Assembly: GCA_026873275.1 (NCBI GenBank)
Contig: JANTUC010000005.1
Span: 2,480,001 to 2,544,000 of the forward strand
Length of the DNA stretch: 64,000 nucleotides
Reading direction: 5' to 3'
Source of the DNA: Pseudopithomyces maydicus
Lineage: Eukaryota > Ascomycota > Dothideomycetes > Pleosporales > Didymosphaeriaceae
Numbering within the stretch: the stretch's first letter is position 1; each line of letters opens with the position of its first letter. Made by a program: the position numbers and the translations under genes. Of this stretch, positions 54,024-64,000 are shown in pieces. Below the pieces are notes generated by a model. That model did no database searches, had not been told where the DNA came from, and saw nothing but the letters and a program-made list of their open reading frames with translations.

Positions 54024-54596
54024 ATGCCCAAACATCCGTCTGCCTCCAGCACCACTCGTCGCCGTTTGCTTGTCGAGTTTATTGAATCTTTTGGCGAAAC
54101 CATGGTAAAGAAGTGTTCCACATGCGTAAAGCACAATCGTGTTTGCAAAGTTCATGTTCGTTCCGGAAAATGTGGTGCCTGTGTGCGGCTCGGGCAGCGT
54201 TGCGATGTTCGTGTTTCCGAGTCGGAGTTCAAGCGTTTGTTGGCTGAAAAAGAGAAGTTGAAGGTGCAAATTCAAGAGTCAAGGGAAGCGCAGGAAACCG
54301 CTTTTAAGGCTCACGAGGCTGCGCTCGAGGAGTTGCGGGTTGCGCGCGCTCGCGAGGACCGTCTCCGTCAGCAGATGGATTTGTTGGATCGCAAGGCTGC
54401 TGACGCGATTTCTGTGGAGGAGAGGAATATCGAAGAGATGGAAGCTGCAGAGGTGTCTGACCTTGCTCCAGCGGCTGCGGAAGCTCCTTCAGGTCCTTTG
54501 TTATCTCCCGCGACGTGGGGTGCGTTTGAGGGTTTGTCTGATGAGTTTTGGGATTCGCACTTCCCTGCTCCCATGATTCCTTCCTCCGGTGTATAG
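54024..54596 (+). CDS. Antisense zinc-cluster/coiled-coil protein of A'
   Basis: The 190-residue product matches the one at 17078-17650, with the six-cysteine cluster and coiled coil intact. It remains open although pol of this copy is broken. Confidence 0.85.
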   Translation: MPKHPSASSTTRRRLLVEFIESFGETMVKKCSTCVKHNRVCKVHVRSGKCGACVRLGQRCDVRVSESEFKRLLAEKEKLKVQIQESREAQETAFKAHEAALEELRVARAREDRLRQQMDLLDRKAADAISVEERNIEEMEAAEVSDLAPAAAEAPSGPLLSPATWGAFEGLSDEFWDSHFPAPMIPSSGV

Positions 54597-54603
54597 GTAT
54601 GTT

Positions 54604-57600
54604 TTATGTCCTTCTTCGTAGTAGTGGCGTCATCTTGTTGTAATATTCCTTCAGCTTTTGTTGACAGTTGCTTAGGTTCCCTTCTGGTTCCCATGTGTTT
54701 TCGCTATTGGGATACCCTTTCCACTTGACGAGGTACTCGTCGTTTCCTTGTCCTAAGCCGTGTCGCATGTCTAGGATGCGTTCTACTTCGAACTCGTTTT
54801 CTTCTTCGGCTTGGTGATAGAAGGTGGTCTGAACTGGCGTTTCTGGGTCTGCTGGTTCCAATAATGATATGTGGAATACCGGGTGTATCTTTGCATCTGG
54901 CGGTAGTTCCAACTTGTAGTTTACTGGCGATATCTGTTTGGAAATGAAAAATGGTCCGACTTTAACGTGATCCAGTTTCTTGTGTTTCTTCTTCTGTGTG
55001 CGAAGATTTTTCGTAAGCAAGTATGCTTTATCCCCTTCTTCAGCTGAGGTGCCGTTTTTCGTTTCTTGTTGACGTAGGAAATTGTTTGTCGTTGAGACTT
55101 CTCGAGGTTTTCTCGTAATTCTTCGTGTGTTCGTTTCATGATTTCTGCGGTTTTCTCTGCTTCTGCTGTGTTGATAACCGTTGGTAAGACTTGATCAAAG
55201 AGATGTGGATGTTTTCCGTGGTTTGCGTAGTATGGTGTAGTTCCAGTTGTTGCTGATTCTTTGTTGTTGTATGCCATTTGTGCTAAAGGTAATAATGAAA
55301 CCCAATTGTCTTTCTTCTTGTTGCAGTAGATGCGTAGGTACGTTTCCATAGTCTGGTTGGTACGTTCCGTTTGTCCGTCCGTCTGTGGATGATAAGCTGT
55401 CGATAGCTTTCGTTTCGTTCCGATGAGTGCCATAAGCGTTGTCCAGTAATTTGATGTGAAGAGTTTGTCTCTGTCGCTGATGATTGTCTTTGGTATGCCG
55501 TGGTGTCTTACGAGTCTGTCGAGTATAAGATAGCCTAGCTGGTCTGCAGTGCATTCCTTCTTGCAGGGTATCATCTCGGCGTACTTCGTAAATCTGTCCA
55601 CAATAACCAATATTGCGTTGTACTTGACTTCCGTAGCCGGGTCCGTAGATCCTGGTAGTCCTGTAACAAAATCCATAGCGATGTCTTCCCATGGTGCTGT
55701 GGGTATTTCAATGGCTTGCATTTCTCCATACTTCAGATGTGTCGCATGCTTATTCCTTTGGCAGTCTGCGCACTTCCTGATGTAGTTGGTTACAGCTTCC
55801 TTGATTCCTTTGAAGTTGTAGTTCCGTTGGATTAGTTCCACTGTCTTGCTGATTCCGGGATGTCCGTAAAGAGGGTCGTCGTGGTGTTGTCGTATTACCT
55901 CCTCCTGTTGTTCCTTTGGTACATCCTTGGTGACTATTATTAGTTGGTTAAGTTCCGCTGTAGGTCCTAGCGATCCGTCCTTGTTTTCCTTGAGGATTGC
56001 CGAATATGTCTTGACCTTATCTCCTGCGAGATCTTTTCTTCTGCTGAGAGCATCTGCTCGTCCGTTCTCTTTTCCTGGTGTGTACAGGATCTTGAATTTG
56101 TACTGTCCAAGGGCTTCTGACCATCGCGCTTGTCGCGGTGTCAATTCTTTCGTTGTCGTGAACCGTAACAGATTTTTGTGGTCCGTAAAGATCGTGAGTT
56201 CTGAGCATCCGTGGGCGTAGGTCCTCCAGTGCTTGAGTGCTTTGACGATAGCATACAATTCTTTGTCGTGGATGTCGTAGCGTGTTTCCGCGTCAATGAA
56301 TTTATACGAATAGTAAGCAACAGGGTGCCACTGTCCGTCCCTTTCTTGCTTCGCGCATGCTCCGATAGCCAAGTCGCTTGCGTCGGTTTCCATGCGTAGT
56401 GGTTCGTCGCTTCTGAAAGCAACTAGGACTGGTGCACTGATGCTTGCTTGTACTAGCTGTTTGAAAGCTCGATCGCATTGTTCCGTCCATTTGAATGCTA
56501 CATCCTTCTTGGTTAGTGCCGTCAAGGGTATGGTGATCTTGGAGTAATCCTTGATGAATTGTCTGTTGAATCCGCAAAATCCTAGGAATTCTCGTACGTC
56601 TCCTATGGTTTTCGGAATTGGCCATGCTCGTATGGTTTCGACCTTTTCTGGGCTTATGCTGAAGCCTTTCGTGTTGACAACGTGTCCTAGGAACTCTAGT
56701 TCCGTGACATGGAATTTGCATTTTTCCGGTTTGATCCTTAGGTGTGCTTTCCGTAAAGCTTCCAATACGATTTTGACATGTTCTACGTGTTCTTGCTCGT
56801 TTTCTGAGTATACGAGGATGTCGTCTAGGTAGGCAACTACGAAGATGTCGAGGTAGTTCCTTAGCGTGTTGTTGATCAATTCCTGGAATGTTGCTGGTGC
56901 GTTAGTTAGTCCGAACGGCATGACTGTGTACTCGAACAGGCCGTATCGCGATCTAAACGCTGTCTTCCATTCTTCACCTTCTTTCATCCTGATGAGGTGG
57001 TATCCGTCTCTTAAGTCCATAGCCGTAAATATCTTGGCTCTTGAGAGTCTGTCTCGTAATTCTGATATGTTCGGTAACGGGTATCTATTCTTGATCGTGA
57101 TGTTGTTGAGTGCTCGATAGTCGATGCACGGTCGTGGTTCTCCGTTTTTCTTGAGTACGAACATAAATGGACTTGCTGCGGGTGACTTCGATTCTCGTAT
57201 GTATCCTTTGTCGAGGTTCTTCTCGATGAAGTCTTTTTCCCATTGGAGTTCTTTTCCTGACTTGCCGTATAATGGTCCAAAGGGTGGCGTTTTCCCTTCT
57301 TCTAGGTCAATCGTATGATCCCAGGGTTGGTGCTCAGGTAGGTTTGCTTTTCCTTCCTCTTCCCGAAACAAATGACTCCACTTTTTATATTCGTCGGGGA
57401 TGTCGTGAGTTGTGCGTTTCTCCTTCTCGTGCTTCTTGACCTGGTGGTGCCTGCCAGCGTCTGCCGAGGTAAATTCCAGTTTATCGACTTTCTGTCGCGA
57501 GTTCAAATTATTGATCATGCTCTCATCCGCCATCAGCGTCGTGTGATGCGCAGGTTCTGACTGCAGTGCACATTTGCAGTTCCTCATCGAAAGCTCTTTC

Positions 57601-57908
57601 CTTCCCCAATGTATCTGTGGGTTATGCTTTCGTAGCCAGGGGATACCCAGGATTAAGTCATGCTGACTTGCATCCAAGACGTCTAAGGTAATCCACTCCT
57701 GGTGCTCATGGATCTTGAGTGTCGTCGTGACCTCGTGTCGTATGCTTGATTGTCCTGGTAATCGGCGTCCATTCGCGACATGGATAGCCAAGGGAATTTC
57801 CTTGAGTTGTTCGCGGAGTCCGGCTCGTTGAACAGTCTTTCTCGATATAAAGTTTCCTTGGGCTCCCGAATCCAGTAAAGCCTTGATCCGTATTCTCTCA
57901 TCAAGCAT
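54604..57908 (-). pseudogene. pol: Pol of A', disrupted by a 1-nt deletion
   Basis: Equivalent to the intact Pol of A up to the end of integrase. Loss of one C in 55032-55035 moves the frame about 957 codons in; the shifted frame ends at 54921, and the chromodomain is left in a separate frame (54604-55020). The copy should lack a chromodomain and the end of Pol unless the base was lost in sequencing or assembly. Confidence 0.9.
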
Positions 57909-57952
57909 TACCGGTAGCTTAATGAGGGATGCCTGGTCAGTTACCAGCGCAT

Positions 57953-59749
57953 TTAGTTCTGTTGCGGCTCCACTGAGTCCGCCCGTTGGCCTAAAAAAGA
58001 CTGCTTGCCTTTCTTGCCTGCTCGCTTGCGTCTGAAGGGTTCACTTGCCTCCATCGTGTCGAGCCATTTATCTTCACCGAATCCGAACATGGCCTTGGTT
58101 CTTGCATGCTTCTGGCAATCCTTGTGTAAGCATGTCTGCCAATGTTCTTGTGTGCATGTGCCGTTAACAATGAGGGTCATTGTCATGTTTTCTCCTTCGA
58201 GGTACCCTGGAAAATATTGTCGAGTTCGCTTGTCCCAGAGATGTACGTCACAATCGTCGATTGGGCAGTCAAACCATTCCCATCGGCAGCGAGGCTGCTT
58301 AGAAGGGAACCAATGTTCTTCCTTGGCCCTGTAGTGAATAGTACACTGGTCATAGTTGCATAGTTTCCAGTTGATGCACATATGTTTGGGGTTTCGGTGG
58401 TCCAGTACGTAATCCGGTTCGTAGGTTTCTTTCTCGTTTTCATAGACTTTTTGCTTTGACTGTCGTTGGTACCTTTCTTGTCCCCATTCGATGTCAGCTT
58501 CACTAACGTACTTGAGTCGCTGATCATCTAGGTGTGGGACTGATCCTTCAGGAAGATCTACATCCCGTGGTTGGAATTCTTCTTCCAGAGGTTCCGTTTG
58601 CGTAAGTTTGTCGAGGTACTCCATAACGTTGATTGGTTTGGCTTGAGGATGTGGCGTAGGTGCTCGCGCTCGTACGGGTTCAAAGTCGTTGACGGGTTCT
58701 TCGTACGGATCCTCGTAAAGTCGTGAATCGTCTGAGTCCGAGTGTTCGTTTAGGTCCCTATCACTTATGCCGTCTGTGATAACCCATTCGTCTTCGTCGT
58801 CCTGATCGTTGGCGACGGTGATTACGTTCAACTGTCTGATGACCTTGTTCTTAGATCTGCAGTTCCTGGCGATGTGACCCGGTTTGTCACAGTTAAAACA
58901 AGTGCGTTGCTCCTTTTGATTGAACGGGGTCCCTCCTCGAGGTTTACCGAAGGCGCGCTTGAGTCTGTTTGGTCCATTGGCATTTCCAGAGGCTTTGCCA
59001 TATGTTCCAGTTTTCTTCTCCTCCTTCCTTACCATTACATTGTCCAGTTCCATCGGCTGGTAGCCGTAGGGGTCGTTCGTAACCCGTTGTTTGGTAGTGG
59101 TCGTACGGTAACTGGTTCGTCCGCTTGACTTGCCATACGTGGGTTGGAATCTCCCATGATTCTTGTATTCCTGGTGTAATTCGTGCCATTCTGCGTCAAT
59201 CCTGATGGTTTCGTCGTAAAGTTCTTGCATCGTGTTGATCGCGGCTCCACTGCGTAGGAGTTCTTCGCGTACGGATTTCTTGAGACCTTGCTTATACATT
59301 TTGCGTAGGGAATCGTCGTTCCACCCAGTCTGTACAGCGTAGTGTTTGAACTTTGCGGTATACTCGGCTGCTGAGTGCGTTTGTCGGAGGCGTTGGATAG
59401 CTTCTTCAGCGTAAGACTTCTCGTTGGCTGAACCGAAGAGTTGTTTGATCTGAGTACGGAAGGTACTGTAATCTTCGATGAGTTGGTCGATCTGGTCTCC
59501 TTCTTGGTTTTCCGCTGAAAGATATGCTTCGATGTACGGCTGAATCCAGTCGGCTGGTTCGCCTCTCATGTACGTGGCGGCAAAGATGACTTTGTCCTTG
59601 TCTTCCATGTCCTTGTTGACACAGTGGAAGTACAGGTCGAGTTGGAGTAGCCATGTCTTGAGTTTGCGTCGGTCGCCATCGTACAGGTCCGGTTTAGCAG
59701 CTTTGCTGTTAGGATTGTTGAATGGGGTAAGGTCGTTGAAGTCGCTCAT
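57953..59749 (-). CDS. gag: Gag protein of A'
   Basis: 598 residues, matching Gag of A, with the CCHC knuckle and the three WCCH motifs (about 58063-58382). No defect was noticed. Confidence 0.93.
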   Translation of the reverse strand: MSDFNDLTPFNNPNSKAAKPDLYDGDRRKLKTWLLQLDLYFHCVNKDMEDKDKVIFAATYMRGEPADWIQPYIEAYLSAENQEGDQIDQLIEDYSTFRTQIKQLFGSANEKSYAEEAIQRLRQTHSAAEYTAKFKHYAVQTGWNDDSLRKMYKQGLKKSVREELLRSGAAINTMQELYDETIRIDAEWHELHQEYKNHGRFQPTYGKSSGRTSYRTTTTKQRVTNDPYGYQPMELDNVMVRKEEKKTGTYGKASGNANGPNRLKRAFGKPRGGTPFNQKEQRTCFNCDKPGHIARNCRSKNKVIRQLNVITVANDQDDEDEWVITDGISDRDLNEHSDSDDSRLYEDPYEEPVNDFEPVRARAPTPHPQAKPINVMEYLDKLTQTEPLEEEFQPRDVDLPEGSVPHLDDQRLKYVSEADIEWGQERYQRQSKQKVYENEKETYEPDYVLDHRNPKHMCINWKLCNYDQCTIHYRAKEEHWFPSKQPRCRWEWFDCPIDDCDVHLWDKRTRQYFPGYLEGENMTMTLIVNGTCTQEHWQTCLHKDCQKHARTKAMFGFGEDKWLDTMEASEPFRRKRAGKKGKQSFLGQRADSVEPQQN

Positions 59750-59756
59750 GTTGAGG

Positions 59757-59764
59757 GTGTTCAA
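59757..59764 (-). promoter_or_regulatory. Primer-binding site of A'
   Basis: TTGAACAC, same spacing and complement as in element A. Confidence 0.6.
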
Positions 59765-59766
59765 GA

Positions 59767-60202
59767 TGTTAAGACCACGAGGGTAGCTAGTCCTAGAGGT
59801 TAAGGTTGGTTCTCGGGCAGGAGCAACTTACGGAGGGAGAAGGGTTATCGACTGCGTGAGCGGGTCGATGGGGTAGTCGGTATCGGTATCACGTATGATA
59901 CTAAATCAATAATGAGGCCTGAGTGAATCCAAACGATAGATTGATAAACAGGTTGAACACGAGTATCCACGAAGGAAACTCGGGTTCCTATATACTTGGG
60001 TTGATCAGTCCCACTGATCAACTGATCACACTGATCAGCCTTTGCTCAGTGATCAGTATGCGAGCTGCTCAGTATGCTCAGTGCGCCAAGGCTACTGATC
60101 ACACTGATCAGGTCACGTGACTACATAATTACACGGCCCGCCCCGGGCCTCTAATTACATGTGGGATCGATGCTGTGCCGCAGCCATCTACAGATCTTAA
60201 CA
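59767..60202 (-). repeat. Element A' 5' LTR
   Basis: 436 bp; T at 59910 as in its partner LTR. Confidence 0.95.
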
Positions 60203-60698
60203 GTAGGCTTCTACTAAAATAATCCGTATAAATTACCTATACTAGTTAACTTTAATAAACCTATTAGATAGTAAGGTATTATAGTAACTATTATATAGTT
60301 AATTAGCGTACTACTAAATATAAGACTTAAGTTAAATAATAATAGTAGCCTAGCAACGCTAGTAATTATAACCTAAAGTAATTTTAAGGTAAATTATAAT
60401 AGGCGCCCCTATAAATAGTATTTAGTTACCTATACTAGCTATAATATTTTACTATAAAATTAGAAGTTAGGCTAACGCCGCCCACATAATAGTAATATAA
60501 AATAGGGGTTTAAAATTATAGTCGCAGCTATAAATAAGAGATTACTATTATTAAAGTTTTAAGTTAAATAATAATAGACCGCTTAGGTAATAATATAAAA
60601 ATAAAATATATATATACTACTGCGCTTATTAACTTATTCTATTATAACTAAATTAGTAATAGTAATGTCTAGAGTTACTACTCTAAAGGGGGAAGTAG

Positions 60699-60942
60699 TA
60701 TTATAGAGTAGGCTTAGCTAATTCTTAAGCCTAGTAGATCCTTAGTAATTAGAGGATCCCTAGCGATTAGATAGTAATTAGATAGTAATAGTCTTATTAG
60801 TGTAGGCTTAGCACTACCTTAAATCCTTAGAAGTGGTTTTAAATAGCTCTCTATTATAACTATCTTATATTTAGACCTAGTTAACCTGCGTCTTATACTA
60901 CTTTAGATAACACCCTAGTTAGAATCCTTACACTACTTATTT
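60699..60942 (+). repeat. Element C 3' LTR, RIP-degraded
   Basis: 244 bp, paired with 44277-44520 and preceded by the purine tract. Confidence 0.75.
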
Positions 60943-61456
60943 TACGTAAGCCTACTAAAAATTATTTTATAAGAATTATTAGAATTAGTTAATAGAATCG
61001 GCGAACTACGTTATATACTTATAATTAAAGTAGGTAGGCCTAATTAAATATTCCTTTATACTAGCTTTAAGGCTTAGTGTTAATTATAAGCTATTATTTA
61101 GTTAGTAGCCCTTAATAACTATAAATAAAGAGATTCTAATTAACTTACTAATTATAGAGTTAGCAATAAACTTAATTATTAATAAATATACTACCTAGTT
61201 ATCTTACTAGTAGTTAATATAAAAATATAAATATTATTTTAGCTAGCTATTCGCATTCTTAGTCTAGCTATTAGTTTTAAGATAGAAAGCTATAAATAAT
61301 TTTAACTTACTCCCTAGATAAGTATATAATTCCTTTTAAAAATATAATATAAACTACTAATTCTAGTTATTAATTACCTCCTTAGAATAGCCTTTTTCTC
61401 TCTATATATATTATAGGAAGATAAATATAACCAACTTTATATCTATTTTATTTATA
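60943..61456. other. RIP-degraded DNA, unassigned
   Basis: TA-rich with stops in all frames. No family assigned and no gene. Confidence 0.5.
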
Positions 61457-61690
61457 TATTAAGACCACGAGGGTAGCTAGTCTTAGAGGTTAAGGTTGGT
61501 TCTTGGGCAGGAGCAACTTACAGAGGAAGAAGGGTTATTAACTATATAAGTAGATTAATAAGATAGTTAGTATTAGTATTATAAATAATATTAAATTAAT
61601 AAGGAGGCCTGAGTGAATCTAAATAATAGATTAATAAATAGGTTAAATATAAGTATTAGAGTTAATACTTAAGTTTTTATATATACTTTA
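61457..61690 (-). repeat. Family A LTR relic with uneven RIP
   Basis: Begins TATTAAGACCACGAGGG and aligns with about the first 230 bp of the A LTR. The first 75 bp differ by only a handful of transitions; the next 150 bp carry dense C-to-T and G-to-A changes. The rest of the LTR cannot be followed. Confidence 0.75.
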
Positions 61691-62305
61691 TATTAGGCCT
61701 ACTCGCTAGCGAGCAATTCTTAAAAATTATTTTTTATTAAGCGCTCTCTGCTGAGCGCTCTCTATTAAATACTTTTTACTAAGTAGTAGAGTGTTAAGTA
61801 TAAATATAAAATACTCGTTATAGAGTGCTTATATAATTATATAATTATAGTATAACTTATATAGTATAGCGCGTAATTATAATATTAGCTTACCCTATAG
61901 TAAGCTGCTAATAGGTATAAGACGCGACTGCCTTATACTAAAACTTGGATTATAATACTTACCTAAATTTAAATAACTTAATATAATAGAGTACTAAGGC
62001 TTTACAGCGAGATAATTAAAATTAAAGTTTTAAAGTTTTAATTATATATAAAAGTACTATTAAATAAATAATAACTCGCGAGGAGAGCTGCTCTCTATTT
62101 ATTAATTTATAAAGTAAGGTATTAATTTATACTTTCTTTTAATTACTTGCCTATTATCTATAGGGCTATATACTTATAGTTCTGGAATTATTAGCGTATA
62201 TTTAATAGAGGAGATTATTAAGAAGTAATTTTTACTTTATTAGTAAGTAGGCTTTTTACACACTCTAAGAAACTAGGTATTTAGGATTAATATATTTTAT
62301 AGTAG
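61691..62305. other. RIP-degraded DNA, unassigned
   Basis: TA-rich, with short GAGCGCTCTCT-like stretches near 61,740-61,770. No gene and no family assigned. Confidence 0.45.
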
Positions 62306-62545
62306 TGTTATAAGGGGTTTCTACTTACCTAGTCTATATAAGGGCAGGTAGGCTTTTCAGGAGCCTTGCGGGTATTTAGTGGTTAAGTAATAGTTAGGTA
62401 ATAGGTAGTATAAATATCCCTATTTTACTAGTAAGAGTAAGATAATTATCTTCTATAAAGGTTAATAATTCTTAGTTATAAAGAAGAGCTTCAATTTAGC
62501 TATAAGTAAGTATATAAAGATATATAAAAAGTTAACTATAAAGAA
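62306..62545 (+). repeat. Family D fragment
   Basis: Starts TGTTATAAGGGG and follows the element at 63109-63730 for about 240 bp, then diverges. Confidence 0.65.
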
Positions 62546-62888
62546 TGAAACCCGTTTAAAGATCCCTAGGAACTATATACTATTCTTCTTTGTCTAGGAG
62601 GTCCTACCCAGACCCTAAGGTCCCTAAATCTCCTAAGGTCCCTGGGATCTCTTGCTTATACTAGACCTTATTATATAATAGATAATATAAGCTCCTATCT
62701 TAACTAGTCTGCAGGGCCTAATATAACTAACCTTTTATTATTAATTTCCTGCGTGTAATTCTTTTTAACGCCTTACTTAGTCCCGCTGTAATTATAATAA
62801 GCGGCCCTTTAGTTGTGAGCTGTTTACTCTTTAGCCTAAATATAATATTAGTTATAATTACTAGTCGACTACGCAATTATAACTATAA
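62546..62888. other. Less mutated island, unassigned
   Basis: About 62,550-62,650 is less TA-rich than its surroundings, with AAGGTCCCT repeated. No open frame or known element recognised. Confidence 0.4.
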
Positions 62889-63759
62889 TATAAAAATCCT
62901 AAGGGGGTATTATCTAAAGTAGTATAAAATATAAGTTAACTAGGTCTAAATATAAAATAGTTATAATAGAGAGCTATCTAAAATTATTTCTAAGATTTTA
63001 AGGTAGTCTACTAAAACTATATTAGTATTAGTATAGGTCTTATTATTATCTAATTACTAAAAATCCTTTAATACTTAAAGATTAGCCGGGCTAATTTAAT
63101 ACTTAAGGTGTTATAAGGGGTTCCTACTTACCTGGTTTATATAAGGATAGGTAGGCTTCTTAGGAGCCTTGTAGGTATTTAGTGGTTAAGTAATAGTTAG
63201 GTAATAGGTAATGCGAATATCCCTCTCTTATTATTAAAAGTAAGATAACTATTTTCTATAAAGGCTAATAATTTTTAATTATAAAGAAGAGCTTTAATTT
63301 AGCTATAAGTAAGTATATAAAGATATATAAGAAGTTAACTATAAAGAATAGGGAATATATAAAAAGTGTTTTAGACTATATATTATTTTATCTATTCTTT
63401 ACTATCTCTAGACCTACTAGTCTATTCTTATAGGTTCTGTCTACTTAGTAGGAGCAACTCCCTTTACTCTTATAAATTTTATCTTTTAAATAGGAGTAAT
63501 TATTTTATTTTTATAAATTTTATTTTCTTAGTAAAAGTAATTATTTTATTCCTGCTAAAACTTAGTGCTTTTAGGATTTTACGCTCTTAGTAGAATTATA
63601 ATTATATAATATATTATTTAGCTGGCCTTACTATCTAGTATATAGTTAACTATTACTTTTGCCTTAGTTACTAGTATTTTATATATAATTCTTTTCTGCT
63701 GTCCTACGGTTTCTTGTTATAATTATAATATAAGGATTAATTAAGCCGGCCCTATAATA
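62889..63759 (-). repeat. Family C solo LTR interrupted by element D
   Basis: 62889-63108 plus 63736-63759 reconstitute 244 bp of the C LTR in reverse orientation, the same length as the other three copies. Confidence 0.75.
63109..63730 (+). mobile_element. Element D: 622-bp solo-LTR-like insertion
   Basis: TGTTATAAGG...AATTATAATA, flanked by the 5-bp direct repeat TAAGG at 63104-63108 and 63731-63735, inserted in a C LTR. No coding capacity. The ends resemble a mutated TG...CA, so a solo LTR is the best reading. Related relics lie at 15711-16290, 43602-43648 and 62306-62545. Confidence 0.7.
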
Positions 63760-64000
63760 GTAAATAATAAATCCTAGCATTATAAAAGCTAGAAAGTATA
63801 TAAGATTTAAAAAAACTTATTTTTTTAATATATTTTATATTATTAATTTTTTTATTAAACTATTTATTAGAACCTAATTACTATAGTTAAGGAATTATAT
63901 ATTCTTATAATAAAAAAATAAGGATAATCTATTCTTATTATTAGATTTATAGTGCTTTACAGGGAGTCGCCGTAATTCTCTTATTATTAATAATTATTTA
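63760..64000. other. RIP-degraded DNA to window end
   Basis: TA-rich with no feature. Confidence 0.5.

Larger units (their letters stand above)
53479..60202 (-). mobile_element. Element A': second recent copy of A, pol frameshifted
   Basis: 6724 bp, one base shorter than A, with 436-bp LTRs and a perfect 5-bp target duplication GTAGG (53474-53478 and 60203-60207). Inserted in degraded element C. Both LTRs carry T where both LTRs of A carry C (53622 and 59910). The one missing base is in a C-run in pol (55032-55035, four C against five at 18086-18090). Confidence 0.95.
44277..60942 (+). mobile_element. Element C: RIP-degraded Ty3/gypsy holding two later insertions
   Basis: LTRs of 244 bp lie at 44277-44520 and 60699-60942. 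A purine tract (AAAGGGGGAAGTAG) abuts the right LTR. After removing the 1.1-kb insertion (46117-47262) and element A' (53479-60202) with their target duplications, the element is about 8.8 kb. Plus-strand relics can be read: a CCHC knuckle core (CFNCGSKGH, 48977-49003) with a stop on each side, and a reverse transcriptase stretch from about 50,440 to 50,760 with VDY and YLDN (50743-50754). No frame is intact. The block from 44,521 to 46,104 and the tracts to 53,478 contain nothing else I can assign. Confidence 0.75.

Overview
The window is nuclear DNA of a filamentous ascomycete (Pezizomycotina, probably Dothideomycetes). The evidence is compact genes with 46-102 nt introns carrying CTNAN-type branch sites, fungus-specific families (UstYa oxidase, AsaB-like oxygenase, PRELI/Msf1, F-box), chromodomain Ty3/gypsy elements, and long TA-rich tracts made by repeat-induced point mutation (RIP). 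RIP can be read directly by comparing mutated repeats with intact copies in the same window.

Bases 1-14,500 are a gene-rich block: a glutathione-transferase/AsaB-like fusion (-), an F-box-like Cys-rich protein (+), a UstYa-family oxidase (-), a secreted repeat precursor with seven kexin-delimited units (+), a PRELI/Msf1 protein (-), cytosolic tryptophanyl-tRNA synthetase (+, with two Gcn4/CPC1-type sites in its promoter), a small secreted cysteine-containing protein (+) and a SIRT5-like sirtuin (+). The UstYa gene and the precursor are divergent neighbours sharing one intergenic region. This is the arrangement of a dikaritin-type (ustiloxin/phomopsin/asperipin-like) ribosomal peptide pathway. 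The core, repeated seven times and ending GVGTYAVDEVS, is one I do not recognise.

Bases 14,500-64,000 are a nested transposon block. The old layer is RIP-degraded: element E (16305-36132, minus), a B-family copy (36383-43601, minus), element C (44277-60942, plus, with 244-bp LTRs), solo LTRs of families C and D, and LTR relics of A and B. The young layer is intact in composition: element A (16533-23257, minus) in the left LTR of E, element B (28736-35889, plus) in the right LTR of E, A' (53479-60202, minus, a near-identical second copy of A) in C, and a 1.1-kb poly(A)-tailed insertion with a 12-bp target duplication in C. In A, A' and B the two LTRs look the same and the target duplications are perfect, so they moved after the surrounding DNA had been mutated.

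A and B are different chromovirus families but share four features that ordinary annotation would miss. (1) Each has a gene on the opposite strand just inside the 3' LTR, coding for a six-cysteine zinc-cluster plus coiled-coil protein (unspliced in A, with a 46-nt intron in B). (2) Each has three copies of a W-x2-C-x4-C-x2-H-x3-K motif between the Gag zinc knuckle and the protease. (3) Each has an 8-nt primer-binding site, 2 nt from the 5' LTR, that is complementary to the predicted mRNA start 34-35 nt after the TATA box, which implies Tf1-like self-priming. (4) Each has the same 13-bp sequence containing GTCACGTGAC in U3. Breaks seen: a 1-nt loss in the peptide precursor, a 1-nt loss in pol of A', a 1-nt shift near the start of gag in B, and an apparent frameshift in the F-box gene.
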